This document shows, piece by piece, positions 51,547 through 61,658 of a stretch of 64,000 nucleotides of DNA. How positions within the stretch are numbered: the first letter of the stretch is position 1; the number at the start of each line of letters is the position of its first letter. Source of the DNA: Buttiauxella sp. B2 (GTDB lineage Bacteria; Pseudomonadota; Gammaproteobacteria; Enterobacterales; Enterobacteriaceae). Location of the stretch: NCBI RefSeq assembly GCF_006376615.1, contig NZ_VEXQ01000001.1:1-64000 (forward strand), written 5' to 3'. The position numbers were made by a program, and so were the translations under genes. The notes under the pieces were generated by a model that saw only the letters and a list, made by a program, of their open reading frames with translations, did no database searches and was not told the DNA's origin.

Positions 51547-52047
51547 TCAAATACATTTAAAGTAATCAAAGGGTTCACGGCAGCTGCCGCAGCGATAAAG
51601 CGCTTTGCAGGCCGTGGAACCGAATTCGCTGATAAGCGAAGTATGCAAACTGCCACAGCGCGGGCATACCACGTCGACATTTGCCGATGTTGCATTGCAG
51701 GCATGTCCTTGCGGCGGGCTGATACCGTATTCACGCAGCCGTGTCCTGGCCGCAGGCGTCATCCAGTCCGTGGTCCAGGCTGGGTGGAGCATCTGTTCGA
51801 TATGCACCGGACCCAGTTGCGCTTCTTCCATCGCGTCACGGATAGCCGTCAGCAGAAAATCAGTCGCCGGACAGCCGGAATACGTGGGAGTAAACCCGAT
51901 GTGCCAGCCGTCTTCACGATGGCGAACGCTGCGCACCATGCCGAGATCGGTGATGGTCAGCACCGGAATTTCCGGGTCACTGATTTGCCCGAGAATGCGC
52001 CATACATCGCGGATTTGTGCCGGTTCAACCACATCGAGAGTTTGCAT
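51547..52047 (-). CDS. paaD: Phenylacetyl-CoA epoxidase accessory (maturation) protein
   Basis: A 166-residue MIP18/DUF59-type protein: VWRILGQISDPEIPVLTITD, followed by GMVRSVRHREDG and the metal-binding FTPTYSGCPATDFLLTAI; the C-terminal Cys-rich knuckle VVCPRCGSLHTSLISEFGST and CRCGSC-like YRCGSCREPFDY. It is thought to help Fe-S or di-iron assembly for the epoxidase and is needed for activity. Confidence 0.93.
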   Translation of the reverse strand: MQTLDVVEPAQIRDVWRILGQISDPEIPVLTITDLGMVRSVRHREDGWHIGFTPTYSGCPATDFLLTAIRDAMEEAQLGPVHIEQMLHPAWTTDWMTPAARTRLREYGISPPQGHACNATSANVDVVCPRCGSLHTSLISEFGSTACKALYRCGSCREPFDYFKCI

Positions 52048-52057
52048 ATTTACCTCA

Positions 52058-52813
52058 CTACCACTGCTGATTAGGGTAAGCGCGTTGCAGATACTGCATT
52101 TCCGCCAGCAACGGGCCGAGGTGTTCGGTATGTAACCCCTGTTTACCGCCAGTGCGGTATTGCGCTTGCGTAGGTTTTACCAGCGTAGCTTCAAGCAAAC
52201 CGCTAAAGACTTCTGCTTCCCAGGCGGTACGCATCGTGCGTGGGTCGACAGCAATTCCCTGCTCCGCAAGGCTGATTTCCAGCTCGTCGGCATGGAACAT
52301 TTCGCCGCTGAAACGCCAAAGTTTGTTCAGCGAGCTTTGCATTTTTTGTTGGGAAAGTTCATTGCCATCGCCCAAACGAACTAACCAACCGCGGCTAAAA
52401 CGTAAGTGGTAACGCACTTCTTTCAGCGCTTTTGCAGCAATCGCCGCCAGTTGTGAGTCACTGCTTTGCGAAAGACGGCTGAACAGTTCGACATGCCAGG
52501 CATCAAGCAAATACTGGCGCATCATGGTGTCGGCAAAATCACCATTGGGCTGCTCAGCAAGCAGCAGATTATGGTACTGCCGTTCGTCGCGGCCATAAGC
52601 CAGCTGGTCTTCGTCGAGGTGTTCGCCCTGCAAATGCGCGGCATAAGCCAGGAAGTTGCGCGCCTGTCCGAGTAAATCCAGGCCGATGTTCGCCAACGCC
52701 AGGTCAATTTCCAGCTCCGGCGCATGTCCGCACCAGCCAGTCAGGCGCTGAGCCAAAACAAGGCAAGTGTCGCCAAGTCGTAAGGTGTAAGTGGTTAACG
52801 GGGAATAAGTCAT
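52058..52813 (-). CDS. paaC: Phenylacetyl-CoA epoxidase structural subunit
   Basis: Starts at 52813 (MTYSPLTTYTLRLGDTCLVL), 251 residues. Ferritin-like helical protein; LIEGQARNFLAYAAHLQGE-like LGQARNFLAYAAHLQGEHLD and HLRFSRGWLVRLGDGNELSQ match PaaC. It pairs with PaaA as the non-catalytic helical subunit, lacking the full iron-binding set. An earlier ATG at 52825 is less likely. Confidence 0.93.
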   Translation of the reverse strand: MTYSPLTTYTLRLGDTCLVLAQRLTGWCGHAPELEIDLALANIGLDLLGQARNFLAYAAHLQGEHLDEDQLAYGRDERQYHNLLLAEQPNGDFADTMMRQYLLDAWHVELFSRLSQSSDSQLAAIAAKALKEVRYHLRFSRGWLVRLGDGNELSQQKMQSSLNKLWRFSGEMFHADELEISLAEQGIAVDPRTMRTAWEAEVFSGLLEATLVKPTQAQYRTGGKQGLHTEHLGPLLAEMQYLQRAYPNQQW

Positions 52814-52821
52814 TTCACACC

Positions 52822-53109
52822 TCACATATGCTCGATGCCATCAGGGATGGTGTAGAACGTTGGATGGCGATAGATTTTGCTATCTGCCGGGTCGAAGAAC
52901 GCACCGCGTTCCTCGGGTTGTGAGGCCACAATCTCGCTCGCTTTTACTACCCAAATCGAGCAACCCTCGGCCCGGCGGGTGTAGGCATCGCGGGCATTTT
53001 CCAGCGCCATTTGTTCGTCGGTGGCGTGCAGGCTGCCAACATGACGATGCGAAAGCCCCTGTTTGCTGCGGATAAAGACTTCGTATAACGGCCAGTGAAC
53101 ATTGCTCAT
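52822..53109 (-). CDS. paaB: Phenylacetyl-CoA epoxidase small subunit
   Basis: The start at 53109 (MSNVHWPLYEVFIRSKQGLS) gives 95 residues, as in E. coli. HRHVGSLHATDEQMALENAR and YTRRAEGCSIWVVKASEI are characteristic. It bridges PaaAC units into the larger complex. The longer frame in front is read-through of paaA. Confidence 0.95.
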   Translation of the reverse strand: MSNVHWPLYEVFIRSKQGLSHRHVGSLHATDEQMALENARDAYTRRAEGCSIWVVKASEIVASQPEERGAFFDPADSKIYRHPTFYTIPDGIEHM

Positions 53110-53120
53110 TTTCTTCTCCT

Positions 53121-54050
53121 TCACGCCACTTTGCGGGCTTGTTGTTTTTCGCCGTAAGCCAGGGCGGCTTCGCGTACCCACGTACCTTCGTCCCAGGCTT
53201 TGCGTTTGGCAGCCAGGCGTTCTTCGTTGCACAGCCCGCGTCCGGCAATCACTTCGTTAAGTTCGAGCCAGTCAATTTCGCCAAATTCGTAATGACCGGT
53301 GGCTTCGTTAAAGAAGAGATCTTTATCCGGTACGGTCATGCCGAGCATTTCGACTTGCGGCACGGTGTTGTCCACAAAGCGCTGGCGCAGTTCGTCGTTG
53401 CCGTGGCGTTTGATTTTCCAGGCCAGGCTTTTGGCACTGTTTGGAGAGTTGTCGTCGTTCGGGCCAAACATCATTAGCGAAGGCCACCAAAAACGATTGA
53501 TGGCGTCTTGCAACATTTGGCGCTGTTCTTCGCAGCCTGCGGCCAGCACGGTGCAAGCTTCAAAACCCTGGCGCTGATGGAAGCTCTCTTCTTTGCAGAT
53601 TTTCACCATGGCACGGGCATATGGGCCGTAAGAGGTACGGCACAACGCGACCTGGTTAACAATCGCGGCCCCATCGACCAACCAGCCGATCACGCCAATA
53701 TCTGCCCAGTTGAGTGTTGGGTAGTTAAAGATTGAGGAGTATTTCATTTTGCCGTCTAGCATCTTCTGGTAGATGTCTTCCCGCGCGCAGCCCAGCGTTT
53801 CCGCAGCGCTATAGAGATACAGGCCGTGTCCGGCTTCGTCTTGCACCTTTGCCAGCAAAATGGCTTTGCGTTTCAGGCTCGGTGCACGCGCCAGCCAGTT
53901 TCCCTCCGGCAACATGCCGACAATTTCGGAATGAGCGTGCTGCCCTATTTGGCGAATCAACGTCTTACGGTATTCGTCCGGCATCCAGTCCTGCGGTTCA
54001 ATCGCGATTTCTTGTGCGATTCGCTCATCAAATCGGTGTTGTTCAGTCAT
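53121..54050 (-). CDS. paaA: Phenylacetyl-CoA epoxidase catalytic subunit
   Basis: A 309-residue ferritin-fold di-iron oxygenase. [20 protein letters not shown] gives the first E-x-x-H, and [20 protein letters not shown] the second. [20 protein letters not shown] and [20 protein letters not shown] match E. coli PaaA. It inserts one oxygen atom into phenylacetyl-CoA to make the 1,2-epoxide. First gene of the paaA-K operon, preceded by a shared regulatory region with paaZ. Confidence 0.96.
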   Translation of the reverse strand: MTEQHRFDERIAQEIAIEPQDWMPDEYRKTLIRQIGQHAHSEIVGMLPEGNWLARAPSLKRKAILLAKVQDEAGHGLYLYSAAETLGCAREDIYQKMLDGKMKYSSIFNYPTLNWADIGVIGWLVDGAAIVNQVALCRTSYGPYARAMVKICKEESFHQRQGFEACTVLAAGCEEQRQMLQDAINRFWWPSLMMFGPNDDNSPNSAKSLAWKIKRHGNDELRQRFVDNTVPQVEMLGMTVPDKDLFFNEATGHYEFGEIDWLELNEVIAGRGLCNEERLAAKRKAWDEGTWVREAALAYGEKQQARKVA

Positions 54051-54336
54051 GGCGTCACTCTTTATGATTCAAATTATATTCGCAAAACACGATCATGCGA
54101 ATCACTTAATGATTAAAAGTTACAGATAAGTTAACTAAAACAGCAAAATTAACACGCGTGCTTTGTGAGCGTTATCACGATAAATTTTAAATAAATGTTA
54201 CTTTTCATATCAATAACAAAAAAGCCATAAAGGCAGTGAATCACATTGTTAATAAATTATTAAATTACACCTTGCTTTTTATGATTCACAAATCAAACAT
54301 TGATGACATTAAACGTAATGCTTAGTGAGGTGTGAG
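54051..54336. promoter_or_regulatory. paaA-paaZ divergent control region (PaaX and CRP sites)
   Basis: Two TGATTC-type PaaX-like sites can be read: TAAGTGATTCGCATG on the minus strand (54094-54108), in front of paaA, and TTTATGATTCACAAA (54278-54292), in front of paaZ. A strong CRP-type site, TGTGA-GCGTTA-TCACG (54164-54179), lies between them. The centre is AT-rich, suiting IHF-type bending as in E. coli. Regulation by the PaaX repressor and CRP is known for the E. coli cluster. Confidence 0.75.
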
Positions 54337-56382
54337 ATGCAACAGTTAACAAGTTATCTGGCAGGTAGTTGGGTGATGGGCCACGGTAAAGAACGTACGA
54401 TAAATCATGCGATTACCGGAGACGTGTTGTACCAGGTAACCAGCGAAGGGTTGGATATGGCGCAGGCGAAGCGCTATGCAATTGAAAATGGCGGTAAAGC
54501 CTTACGCGCCCTGACCTTCGTGCAACGCGCAGCCATGCTAAAAGCGGTGGCAAAACATCTGCTGGCTAACAAAGAATCGTTTTATGAGATTTCTGCACAG
54601 ACAGGTGCAACCCGCGCAGACAGTTGGGTCGATATCGAAGGGGGTATCGGCACCCTGTTCGCTTATGCCGGTATGGGAAACCGCGAACTTCCAGATGACG
54701 TGCTGTGGCCTGAAGACGAAATGATCCCGCTGTCTAAGCAAGGTGGATTTGCCGCTCGCCATGTGCTGACGTCTAAATCCGGTATGGCGCTACACATCAA
54801 TGCCTTTAACTTCCCTTGCTGGGGAATGCTGGAAAAGCTCGCACCAACATGGCTTGCTGGAATGCCTGCCATTATCAAACCCGGCACCGCAAGTGCACAA
54901 GTGACACAAGCGATGGTGAAATCAATTGTCGATTCAGGCCTCGTTCCGCAAGGTGCAATCAGCCTGATTTGTGGTGGCGTAGGCAACCTGTTTGACCTGC
55001 TCGATGAGCAAGATGTGGTGACGTTTACCGGTTCCGCCAGTACCGGGCAAAAGTTACGCTGTCACTCAAATATTGTTGCCCGCTCTGTGCCGTTCACCAT
55101 GGAAGCCGATTCTCTTAACTGTTGCGTGCTTGGTGAAGATGTCTCGCCGGAACAACCAGAGTTCGCTCTGTTTATCCGTGAAGTAGTGCGTGAAATGACG
55201 GCAAAATCCGGACAAAAATGTACTGCTATTCGCCGCATCATCGTCCCACAGGCGCAGCTCGAAAATGTGGTGCAGGCGCTAAAAGCGAAGCTTGAAAAAA
55301 TCCAGCCCGGTGACCCAGCATTGGAAGGCGTGAAAATGGGCGCGCTGGTGAGCATTGAGCAGCGTGATGATGTGCAGCAAAAAGTCGATCAGTTGATTGC
55401 CGCAGGCTGCAAAGTTGTTATTGGCGGTAAAGCAGATACTTCACGCGCTGGCGCGTTCTTCCCGCCAACATTGTTGCTTTGCCAACAGCCAGATGAAACG
55501 AGTGCAGTTCATGAACTCGAAGCTTTCGGCCCTGTCGCCACGGTAATGCCTTATCAGCATGCCGAACATGCAATGGAGCTGGCGCGAGCGGGCCAGGGAA
55601 GCCTTGCGGGGACGCTGGTAACGGCAAGTGGCGACATTGCGCGCCAGTTTATTCTCGGCGCAGGCCGCGCCCATGGGCGAATCCAGGTGCTGAACCAGGA
55701 ATCATCGGTGGAATCTACCGGACATGGTTCACCATTGCCGATGCTGGTTCACGGCGGCCCAGGGCGTGCGGGTGGTGGTGAAGAACTTGGCGGGCTACGA
55801 GCGGTTAAGCATTACATGCAGCGCACCGCTATTCAGGGCAGCCCTTCGATGCTGGCCGCCGTTAGCAAGCAGTGGAGTTACGGCGCGGCGGTACAAGAAA
55901 ATCCGGTTCACCCATTCCGCAAACATTTTGAAGATCTGCAAATTGGCGAAAGCTTACTGACGGCACGCCGCACCATCACCGAAGCCGATATTGTGAATTT
56001 CGCCAATTTGAGCGGTGACCACTTCTACGCGCATGTCGATAAAATTGGTGCGGCAGATTCGTTCTTCGGTGAACGCGTGGCGCATGGTTATTTTGTTGTT
56101 TCTGCCGCGGCAGGATTATTTGTCGACCCAGGTGTTGGGCCGGTTATCGCCAACTATGGTATGGAAAACCTGCGCTTTATCGAACCGGTGAAAATCGGCG
56201 ATACCCTGCAAGTGCGTCTGACATGCAAACGCAAAACCGCCAAACCACAAAAAACTGCGCAAGATAAACCCGTCGGCGTTGTGGAATGGGCGGTAGAAGT
56301 GATGAATCAGGAAAACCAGTCTGTGGCGTTGTATTCCATTTTGACTTTGGTTGCACGTAAGCACGGGGATTTTGGCGCTTAA
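54337..56382 (+). CDS. paaZ: Oxepin-CoA hydrolase / 3-oxo-5,6-didehydrosuberyl-CoA semialdehyde dehydrogenase
   Basis: A fusion enzyme of 681 residues, as in E. coli; the start at 54337 ([20 protein letters not shown]) has GAGG upstream. Residues 1-520 form an aldehyde dehydrogenase with catalytic Cys295 ([11 protein letters not shown]) and the NAD-binding [10 protein letters not shown] region; residues about 530-681 form a MaoC-type hotdog hydratase with [15 protein letters not shown]. It opens the oxepin-CoA ring and oxidises the reactive aldehyde. Divergent from paaA. Confidence 0.95.
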   Translation: MQQLTSYLAGSWVMGHGKERTINHAITGDVLYQVTSEGLDMAQAKRYAIENGGKALRALTFVQRAAMLKAVAKHLLANKESFYEISAQTGATRADSWVDIEGGIGTLFAYAGMGNRELPDDVLWPEDEMIPLSKQGGFAARHVLTSKSGMALHINAFNFPCWGMLEKLAPTWLAGMPAIIKPGTASAQVTQAMVKSIVDSGLVPQGAISLICGGVGNLFDLLDEQDVVTFTGSASTGQKLRCHSNIVARSVPFTMEADSLNCCVLGEDVSPEQPEFALFIREVVREMTAKSGQKCTAIRRIIVPQAQLENVVQALKAKLEKIQPGDPALEGVKMGALVSIEQRDDVQQKVDQLIAAGCKVVIGGKADTSRAGAFFPPTLLLCQQPDETSAVHELEAFGPVATVMPYQHAEHAMELARAGQGSLAGTLVTASGDIARQFILGAGRAHGRIQVLNQESSVESTGHGSPLPMLVHGGPGRAGGGEELGGLRAVKHYMQRTAIQGSPSMLAAVSKQWSYGAAVQENPVHPFRKHFEDLQIGESLLTARRTITEADIVNFANLSGDHFYAHVDKIGAADSFFGERVAHGYFVVSAAAGLFVDPGVGPVIANYGMENLRFIEPVKIGDTLQVRLTCKRKTAKPQKTAQDKPVGVVEWAVEVMNQENQSVALYSILTLVARKHGDFGA

Positions 56383-56399
56383 CTTCCCCCGCATTCCAA

Positions 56400-56420
56400 C
56401 CCTCTTCTTCAGGAAGAGGG
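56400..56420 (+). terminator. Terminator after paaZ
   Basis: CCCTCTTC-TTCAG-GAAGAGGG, an 8-bp stem followed by TGTTGTTATT, just past the paaZ stop. Confidence 0.75.
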
Positions 56421-56433
56421 TGTTGTTATTAAT

Positions 56434-56461
56434 TTGGCAAAACCAGCAAAGAGATTGGCAA
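56434..56461 (+). promoter_or_regulatory. Direct repeats upstream of tynA, FeaR-type site
   Basis: TTGGCAA occurs at 56434-56440 and 56455-56461, exactly 21 bases apart (two helical turns), followed in each case by a GCA. Direct repeats of this spacing are typical of AraC-family activators, and FeaR is the known activator of tynA. Confidence 0.6.
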
Positions 56462-56555
56462 GCAGCACAATATATCTTGCCGCAGAAGTTGTTATGTTGA
56501 ATTCATTCCTGTTTATAAACCACACAACAATAAAACATCCTAAAGTGAGAATTTC

Positions 56556-58817
56556 ATGAATTTAATAACTGGAAAGAAAGCGCTGGCTTTAGCAATTGCA
56601 CTCCTGACCTCCTCTGCAGCTTTCGCCCACGGCGGTGAAGCACATATGGTGCCGATGGAAAAAACACTGAATGAATTTGGTGCCGATGTGCAATGGGATG
56701 ATTACGCGCAGATGTTCACCATCGTCAAAGACGGTGCCTTTGTAAAAGTAAAACCGAATAGTAAATCGGCGATGGTTAACGGCAAAACATTGCAGTTGCA
56801 GGTGCCGGTTATCTTCAAAAATAAAACCGCTTATATTTCTGAAGACTTTATTAACGAAGTTTTCCAGTCCGGGCTTGATCAAACCTTCGCTGTTGAGAAA
56901 AAACCGCACCCGCTTAATTCATTAACCTCAGATGAAATATCCAACGCGGTAAAAATTATTCAAACGGCACCAGATTATAAACCGGGTACCCGCTTTACTG
57001 AAATATCGTTGCATGAACCGCCCAAAGATCAGGTGTGGCAGTTTGTGATGACAGGCCAGGCTGTGACGGCACCTCGTATGGCGGATGTCATTATGCTCGA
57101 CGGTATTCATATCGTCGAAGGCGTAGTGGATTTGAGCGCTGGGAAGGTTGTTTCCTGGAAACCGATTGAAGGCGCGCACGGCATGGTTCTGATTGATGAT
57201 TTTGTCAGTGTGCAAACAATCATCAACAACAGCAAAGAGTATGCCGACGCGCTGAAAAAACATGGTGTGGACGACCCAACTAAAGTTGTTACCACCCCGC
57301 TTACCGTTGGCTATTTCGATGGTAAAGACGGGCTGGAACAGAACCAGCGATTGCTTAAAGTGGTGAGTTACCTCAACACCGGCGACGGTAACTACTGGGC
57401 GCATCCGATTGAAAACCTGGTGGCGGTTGTTGACCTCGAACAGAAGAAAATCATCAAGATTGAAGAAGGTCAGGTGATACCGGTGCCGATGAACCCACGC
57501 CCGTTTGATGGCCGTGACCGCAAAGCTCCGTTAGTTAAACCGTTGGAAATTATCGAGCCAGAAGGCAAAAACTACACCATTACGGGCGATACCATTCACT
57601 GGCAGAACTGGGATTTCCACCTGCGTTTGAATTCGCGCGTCGGTCCAATTCTCTCGACCGTGACGTATAACGACAACGGCAACAAACGCAAAGTGATGTA
57701 CGAAGGGTCGCTCGGCGGCATGATTGTGCCTTATGGCGACCCGGACGTTGGCTGGTATTTCAAAGCCTATCTGGATGCAGGTGATTACGGTATGGGCACG
57801 CTGACATCCCCTATTGCTCGCGGCAAAGATGCGCCGGGCAACGCAGTGCTGCTGGATGAAACCATCGCTGATTACACCGGCAAACCAACCACAATTGCGC
57901 ACGCAGTTGCTATTTTTGAACGCTACGCAGGACCTGAGTACAAGCATCAGGAAATGGGCCAGCCAAATATCAGCACCGAACGCCGCGAATTAGTGGTGCG
58001 CTGGATTAGCACCGTGGGTAACTATGATTACATCTTCGACTGGGTATTCCATCAGAATGGCACCATCGGTATTGATGCTGGCGCAACCGGTATTGAAGCG
58101 GTGAAAGGCGTAAAAGCGAAAACCATGCACGATGAGACAGCCAAAGATGACACGCGCTACGGTACGTTAATCGACCACAATATCGTTGGCACTACGCACC
58201 AACATATCTATAACTTCCGTCTTGATATGGATGTGGATGGTGAAAACAACAAATTGGTTGCCCTGGATCCGGAAGTGAAACCAAATACCGCTGGCGGCCC
58301 ACGCACCAGTACCATGCAAATTAAACAGTACGACATCAGTACCGAACAAGAAGCTGCGCAGAAATTTGACCCAAGCACTATTCGCTTGCTGAGCAATACC
58401 ACGAAAGAGAACAAGATGGGCAACCCGGTTTCCTATCAAATCATCCCTTATGCGGGTGGCACGCATCCGGTGGCAACTGGCGCGAAATTTGCCCCTGACG
58501 AGTGGATTTATCATCGTCTAAGCTTTATGGATAAACAATTGTGGGTAACGCGCTACAACCCGGACGAACGTTATCCGGAAGGCAAATATCCAAACCGTTC
58601 AGCACACGATACCGGACTTGGTGCCTACACCAAAGATAACCAGTCACTGGATAACAGTGATGACGTGGTCTGGATGACAACCGGTACTACCCACGTTGCT
58701 CGTGCAGAAGAGTGGCCAATCATGCCTACAGAGTGGGTTCACGCGCTGCTTAAACCATGGAACTTCTTTGATGAGACGCCAACGCTGAATCTGGCGGGAA
58801 AGAAGGAAGATAAGTAA
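56556..58817 (+). CDS. tynA: Periplasmic copper amine oxidase
   Basis: Oxidises phenylethylamine and related amines to aldehydes, releasing ammonia and H2O2. The 753-residue precursor has the signal MNLITGKKALALAIALLTSS-AAFA and the N-terminal domain found in E. coli TynA (757). The topaquinone-forming Tyr490 is in GNYDYIFDW, the catalytic base Asp is in YLDAGDYGMGTLTSPIARG, and copper-ligand His occur in GTTHQHIYNF and near THVARAEEWPIMPTEW. Its product feeds FeaB. Confidence 0.95.
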   Translation: MNLITGKKALALAIALLTSSAAFAHGGEAHMVPMEKTLNEFGADVQWDDYAQMFTIVKDGAFVKVKPNSKSAMVNGKTLQLQVPVIFKNKTAYISEDFINEVFQSGLDQTFAVEKKPHPLNSLTSDEISNAVKIIQTAPDYKPGTRFTEISLHEPPKDQVWQFVMTGQAVTAPRMADVIMLDGIHIVEGVVDLSAGKVVSWKPIEGAHGMVLIDDFVSVQTIINNSKEYADALKKHGVDDPTKVVTTPLTVGYFDGKDGLEQNQRLLKVVSYLNTGDGNYWAHPIENLVAVVDLEQKKIIKIEEGQVIPVPMNPRPFDGRDRKAPLVKPLEIIEPEGKNYTITGDTIHWQNWDFHLRLNSRVGPILSTVTYNDNGNKRKVMYEGSLGGMIVPYGDPDVGWYFKAYLDAGDYGMGTLTSPIARGKDAPGNAVLLDETIADYTGKPTTIAHAVAIFERYAGPEYKHQEMGQPNISTERRELVVRWISTVGNYDYIFDWVFHQNGTIGIDAGATGIEAVKGVKAKTMHDETAKDDTRYGTLIDHNIVGTTHQHIYNFRLDMDVDGENNKLVALDPEVKPNTAGGPRTSTMQIKQYDISTEQEAAQKFDPSTIRLLSNTTKENKMGNPVSYQIIPYAGGTHPVATGAKFAPDEWIYHRLSFMDKQLWVTRYNPDERYPEGKYPNRSAHDTGLGAYTKDNQSLDNSDDVVWMTTGTTHVARAEEWPIMPTEWVHALLKPWNFFDETPTLNLAGKKEDK

Positions 58818-58828
58818 GTTATTTGTTC

Positions 58829-58861
58829 TTGCGCCAGGCCTGAGTAACAGGTCTGGCGCAA
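58829..58861. terminator. Hairpin between tynA and the carbonic anhydrase gene
   Basis: TTGCGCCAG ... CTGGCGCAA with further CTG/CAG pairing between the convergent stops; likely a bidirectional terminator, although the T tract is weak. Confidence 0.65.
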
Positions 58862-58868
58862 TGCCCTT

Positions 58869-59507
58869 CTAAGATGCCGTCGCACCTGGGTTATCTGATA
58901 ATGAAATGAACTTCCCGCATTTGCTGTCAAAGGCTTCAATGCACCCAGATTCAATATCATAAACCCAACCATGCAGCGTAATGTTGCCTTTCGCAAGCGC
59001 TAACGCAACACAGGGATGCGTGCGTAAATTCCCCAGTTGAGCAATCACGTTTTGGTGCACCATGCCGTCCACGCGGGATTGGGTTGTGGTGTGCTCTTCC
59101 GATTCGTTAATGGCTTTTGCTGCATCTGCATAACGCAACCAGTGGGCAACGGCGGGCATATGGTCAAGACACTGGCAGTTGGCAACGGCAGTCATTGCCC
59201 CGCAGTCAGAGTGGCCACAAACCACGATGTCACGAACGCCGAGCGCCATCACCGCATATTCAACCGAAGCTGAAACGCCGCCCGGTTCAGGCCCGAACGG
59301 TGGCACAATATTGCCTGCGTTTCGAATAACAAACAGTTCACCCGGTTCACGTTGGGTCACTAATTCGGGGACTAACCGGCTATCAGAGCAGGAAATAAAA
59401 AGTGTTTTAGGGTTTTGATTTGAAGCGAGTTTTTTGAATAGTTTGGAGCGTTGAGGAAATGCTTCTTTCTGAAACCTCAAAAAACCTTCAATAACGTCTT
59501 TCATCAT
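58869..59507 (-). CDS. cynT: Beta-class carbonic anhydrase, CynT-like
   Basis: A 212-residue enzyme converting CO2 and water to bicarbonate. Zinc ligands are Cys40, His99 and Cys102 ([10 protein letters not shown] and [10 protein letters not shown]), with Asp42-Arg44 as the dyad. The full text ([50 protein letters not shown]) follows E. coli CynT closely. No cyanase (cynS) or transporter (cynX) gene is adjacent, so it stands alone, unlike the E. coli cynTSX operon. Confidence 0.9.
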   Translation of the reverse strand: MMKDVIEGFLRFQKEAFPQRSKLFKKLASNQNPKTLFISCSDSRLVPELVTQREPGELFVIRNAGNIVPPFGPEPGGVSASVEYAVMALGVRDIVVCGHSDCGAMTAVANCQCLDHMPAVAHWLRYADAAKAINESEEHTTTQSRVDGMVHQNVIAQLGNLRTHPCVALALAKGNITLHGWVYDIESGCIEAFDSKCGKFISLSDNPGATAS

Positions 59508-59603
59508 AAGTCCTGGATATCTTTCGTGCCGTTATGATGCCACGCTGAAAATGGCAGATCAATTAGCGAGCATTCGGTATATATACCCATATATTTACTG
59601 GAG

Positions 59604-59894
59604 TTATATTGCATCGTTACCCAATCCGGTAATAACCCCTGGAATGCTTTGGCGTGGGCCGCTGCGCCATTCTTCACTGCTATAAAAGTCCATCTGAGCG
59701 TTTTTCAACTGGGGTAAATCTTCAAAGGCTCTTATCAGGCAGTAAGCGTCGGGGTCATCGAGCGAATTGCCAAAGGATACGATATCGATTCCAGCTGCAC
59801 GATGAAGCGGCACACTTTGCTCCATCATTATCTTGTGATAATCCCTCTCCTGTTCCCGGCTTAAGGGTATATAGCAAGAACTCCACTGTTTCAT
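59604..59894 (-). CDS. NIPSNAP-like small protein
   Basis: The start is at 59894 (MKQWSSCYIPLSREQ); an earlier ATG at 59921 is in a poorer context. About 96 residues with the layout of ferredoxin-like stress-response or NIPSNAP domains: SREQERDYHKIMMEQSVPLH, GIDIVSFGNSLDDPDAYCLI and RAFEDLPQLKNAQMDFYSSE ending near EWRSGPR. Function unknown. Confidence 0.65.
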   Translation of the reverse strand: MKQWSSCYIPLSREQERDYHKIMMEQSVPLHRAAGIDIVSFGNSLDDPDAYCLIRAFEDLPQLKNAQMDFYSSEEWRSGPRQSIPGVITGLGNDAI

Positions 59895-59945
59895 CGTTAT
59901 CTTCCTAAGTGATTTCCCCATCCCTTGAAGGATGTGGGTAAGTGC

Positions 59946-60170
59946 CTATGCGGTCTTAGCAGGTGTTACAAGTGATATGATTTTTCTGGCCTTTTCAAAG
60001 TGGTCCAGTTTCATTTCTATGATCCACCAGTGAGCCACTTCCATAAGTAATTCGGGGTCATCATTCTTGTTGGCGAAAAAAGCATAAAATGACACGCCAA
60101 CGCCCTCACCTTTAGCAGCCATTTTGGCTTCACACACTTTCACTATCTTCGTTCTAATACTGGCTCTCAT
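59946..60170 (-). CDS. DUF6500-like small protein (74 aa)
   Basis: The start at 60170 (MRASIRTKIVKVCEAKMAAK) follows GGGGAAGGTA. A compact 74-residue protein: GEGVGVSFYAFFANKNDDPE, then LLMEVAHWWIIEMKLDHFEK and a final ARKIISLV. This matches my recollection of the DUF6500 family, which is uncharacterised. It lies between the NIPSNAP-like gene and tyrP, on the opposite strand from tyrP. Confidence 0.65.
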   Translation of the reverse strand: MRASIRTKIVKVCEAKMAAKGEGVGVSFYAFFANKNDDPELLMEVAHWWIIEMKLDHFEKARKIISLVTPAKTA

Positions 60171-60337
60171 TACCTTCCCCTGGTGATTACATGCTGCTGC
60201 GGCATTACAGCTAACTGAAGTTATATTCAATTCAGGCGGCGAGCCACAATTACAGCACCTCAATCAATTCAGTCATCTGCGTTATTGACCCGTAGAATTT
60301 TAGTCTGCAATTGAATTCATGCTCTTCACATCGAATT

Positions 60338-60378
60338 CGTAAATATAAAATTACACTCATTGTAAGCCTCATTTGACG
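60338..60378 (+). promoter_or_regulatory. Two TyrR boxes upstream of tyrP
   Basis: CGTAAA-TATAAA-ATTACA (60338-60355) and TGTAAG-CCTCAT-TTGACG (60361-60378) both fit the palindromic TyrR box TGTAAA-N6-TTTACA with one or two changes. Their centres are 23 bp apart, the spacing of paired TyrR sites. In E. coli TyrR activates tyrP with phenylalanine and represses it with tyrosine. Confidence 0.75.
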
Positions 60379-60446
60379 GTTGCATTACAATCCCTTACCC
60401 TGCGCGGCACAATGTCGTTATAACAAGCGTAAATTCAGAGGGAAGC

Positions 60447-61658
60447 GTGAAGAATCGCACTCTTGGTAGTATCTTAATCGTCGCCGGAACCACTATTGGC
60501 GCAGGAATGTTGGCAATGCCGTTGGCTTCGGCGGGCGTTGGGTTTGGTGTAACGCTGCTTTTACTCGCCGGCCTGTGGGGGTTGATGTGTTATACCGCGC
60601 TGTTGCTGGTTGAAGTATATCAGCACGTTTCCGCTGACACCGGGCTTGGCAGTCTGGCGCGGCGCTATCTTGGTAAACCGGGGCAATGGATAACCGGTTT
60701 TAGCATGTTGTTTTTGATGTACGCTCTGACGGCTGCGTATATCAGCGGCGCTGGCGAGTTGCTGGCAGCCAGTCTTAGCCAATGGTTTTCGACCTCGATT
60801 TCGGTCACCACCGGTGTACTGCTGTTTACTGTGGTTGCCGGAGGGATTGTCTGTATTGGCACGCATATGGTGGATATGTTCAACCGTGTGTTATTCAGCG
60901 CCAAAATAGTGATGCTGGTGGTGATGCTGGCGTTGATGATGCCGCATATCCATCACACTAATTTGTTGACGTTACCATTAGAAAAAGGCCTCGCACTTTC
61001 CGCTATTCCGGTGATTTTTACCTCTTTTGGTTTCCATGGCAGCGTACCGAGTATTGTCAGTTATCTGGATGGCAATCTGCGTAAATTGCGCTGGGTATTT
61101 ATCGTCGGTAGTGCCATTCCGTTAGTTGCTTATATTTTCTGGCAAGTGGCAACACTTGGGGCGATTGATTCGGGTGTATTCCGCGGGCTTCTGGCTAACC
61201 ATTCAGGACTGAACGGTTTATTACAGGCTGTTCGCGAAGTCGTCGCTTCACCCCATGTTGAACTCGCTGTGCATTTGTTTGCCGATCTGGCGCTGGCAAC
61301 ATCATTCTTAGGCGTGTCTTTGGGGCTGTTTGATTACCTGAGCGATTTGTTTAACCGCAATCACAAAGCGTCGGGCCGTGCTCAAACAGGGCTGATGACC
61401 TTTATTCCACCTCTGGTCTTTGCCCTGTTCTATCCGCAAGGTTTTGTGATGGCGTTAGGTTATGCCGGTGTGGCGCTGGCGATACTTGCGTTAATCATCC
61501 CTTCGTTGTTGGTGTGGAAAAGCCGCGAGGTACAAAAAGAGTCGAGCTACCGCGTGGCTGGTGGCAAACCGTTGCTGATACTGGTGTTCTTCTGCGGTAT
61601 TGCCGTCATTGTTATTCAGGCATTGATTGCCACGGGCGCATTGCCAGCAGTGGGTTAA
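60447..61658 (+). CDS. tyrP: Tyrosine-specific proton symporter
   Basis: Starts at GTG 60447 behind GAGGGAAGC. The 403-residue protein has eleven hydrophobic segments and the family N-terminus [20 protein letters not shown] followed by LAMPLASAG. Further diagnostic parts are [40 protein letters not shown] and [20 protein letters not shown], all close to E. coli TyrP. It imports tyrosine with protons across the inner membrane. Two TyrR boxes lie upstream. The stop abuts the end of the convergent ABC-transmembrane gene. Confidence 0.95.
   Translation: MKNRTLGSILIVAGTTIGAGMLAMPLASAGVGFGVTLLLLAGLWGLMCYTALLLVEVYQHVSADTGLGSLARRYLGKPGQWITGFSMLFLMYALTAAYISGAGELLAASLSQWFSTSISVTTGVLLFTVVAGGIVCIGTHMVDMFNRVLFSAKIVMLVVMLALMMPHIHHTNLLTLPLEKGLALSAIPVIFTSFGFHGSVPSIVSYLDGNLRKLRWVFIVGSAIPLVAYIFWQVATLGAIDSGVFRGLLANHSGLNGLLQAVREVVASPHVELAVHLFADLALATSFLGVSLGLFDYLSDLFNRNHKASGRAQTGLMTFIPPLVFALFYPQGFVMALGYAGVALAILALIIPSLLVWKSREVQKESSYRVAGGKPLLILVFFCGIAVIVIQALIATGALPAVG

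Noticed and set aside
52822..53248. Longer N-terminal versions of paaB, paaC, paaE and paaI
   Set aside because: The extra codons are read-through of the upstream gene; ribosome sites and the known lengths favour the internal starts.
58869..59507. Cyanate-degradation operon
   Set aside because: Only the carbonic anhydrase is present; no cyanase or cyanate transporter gene follows.
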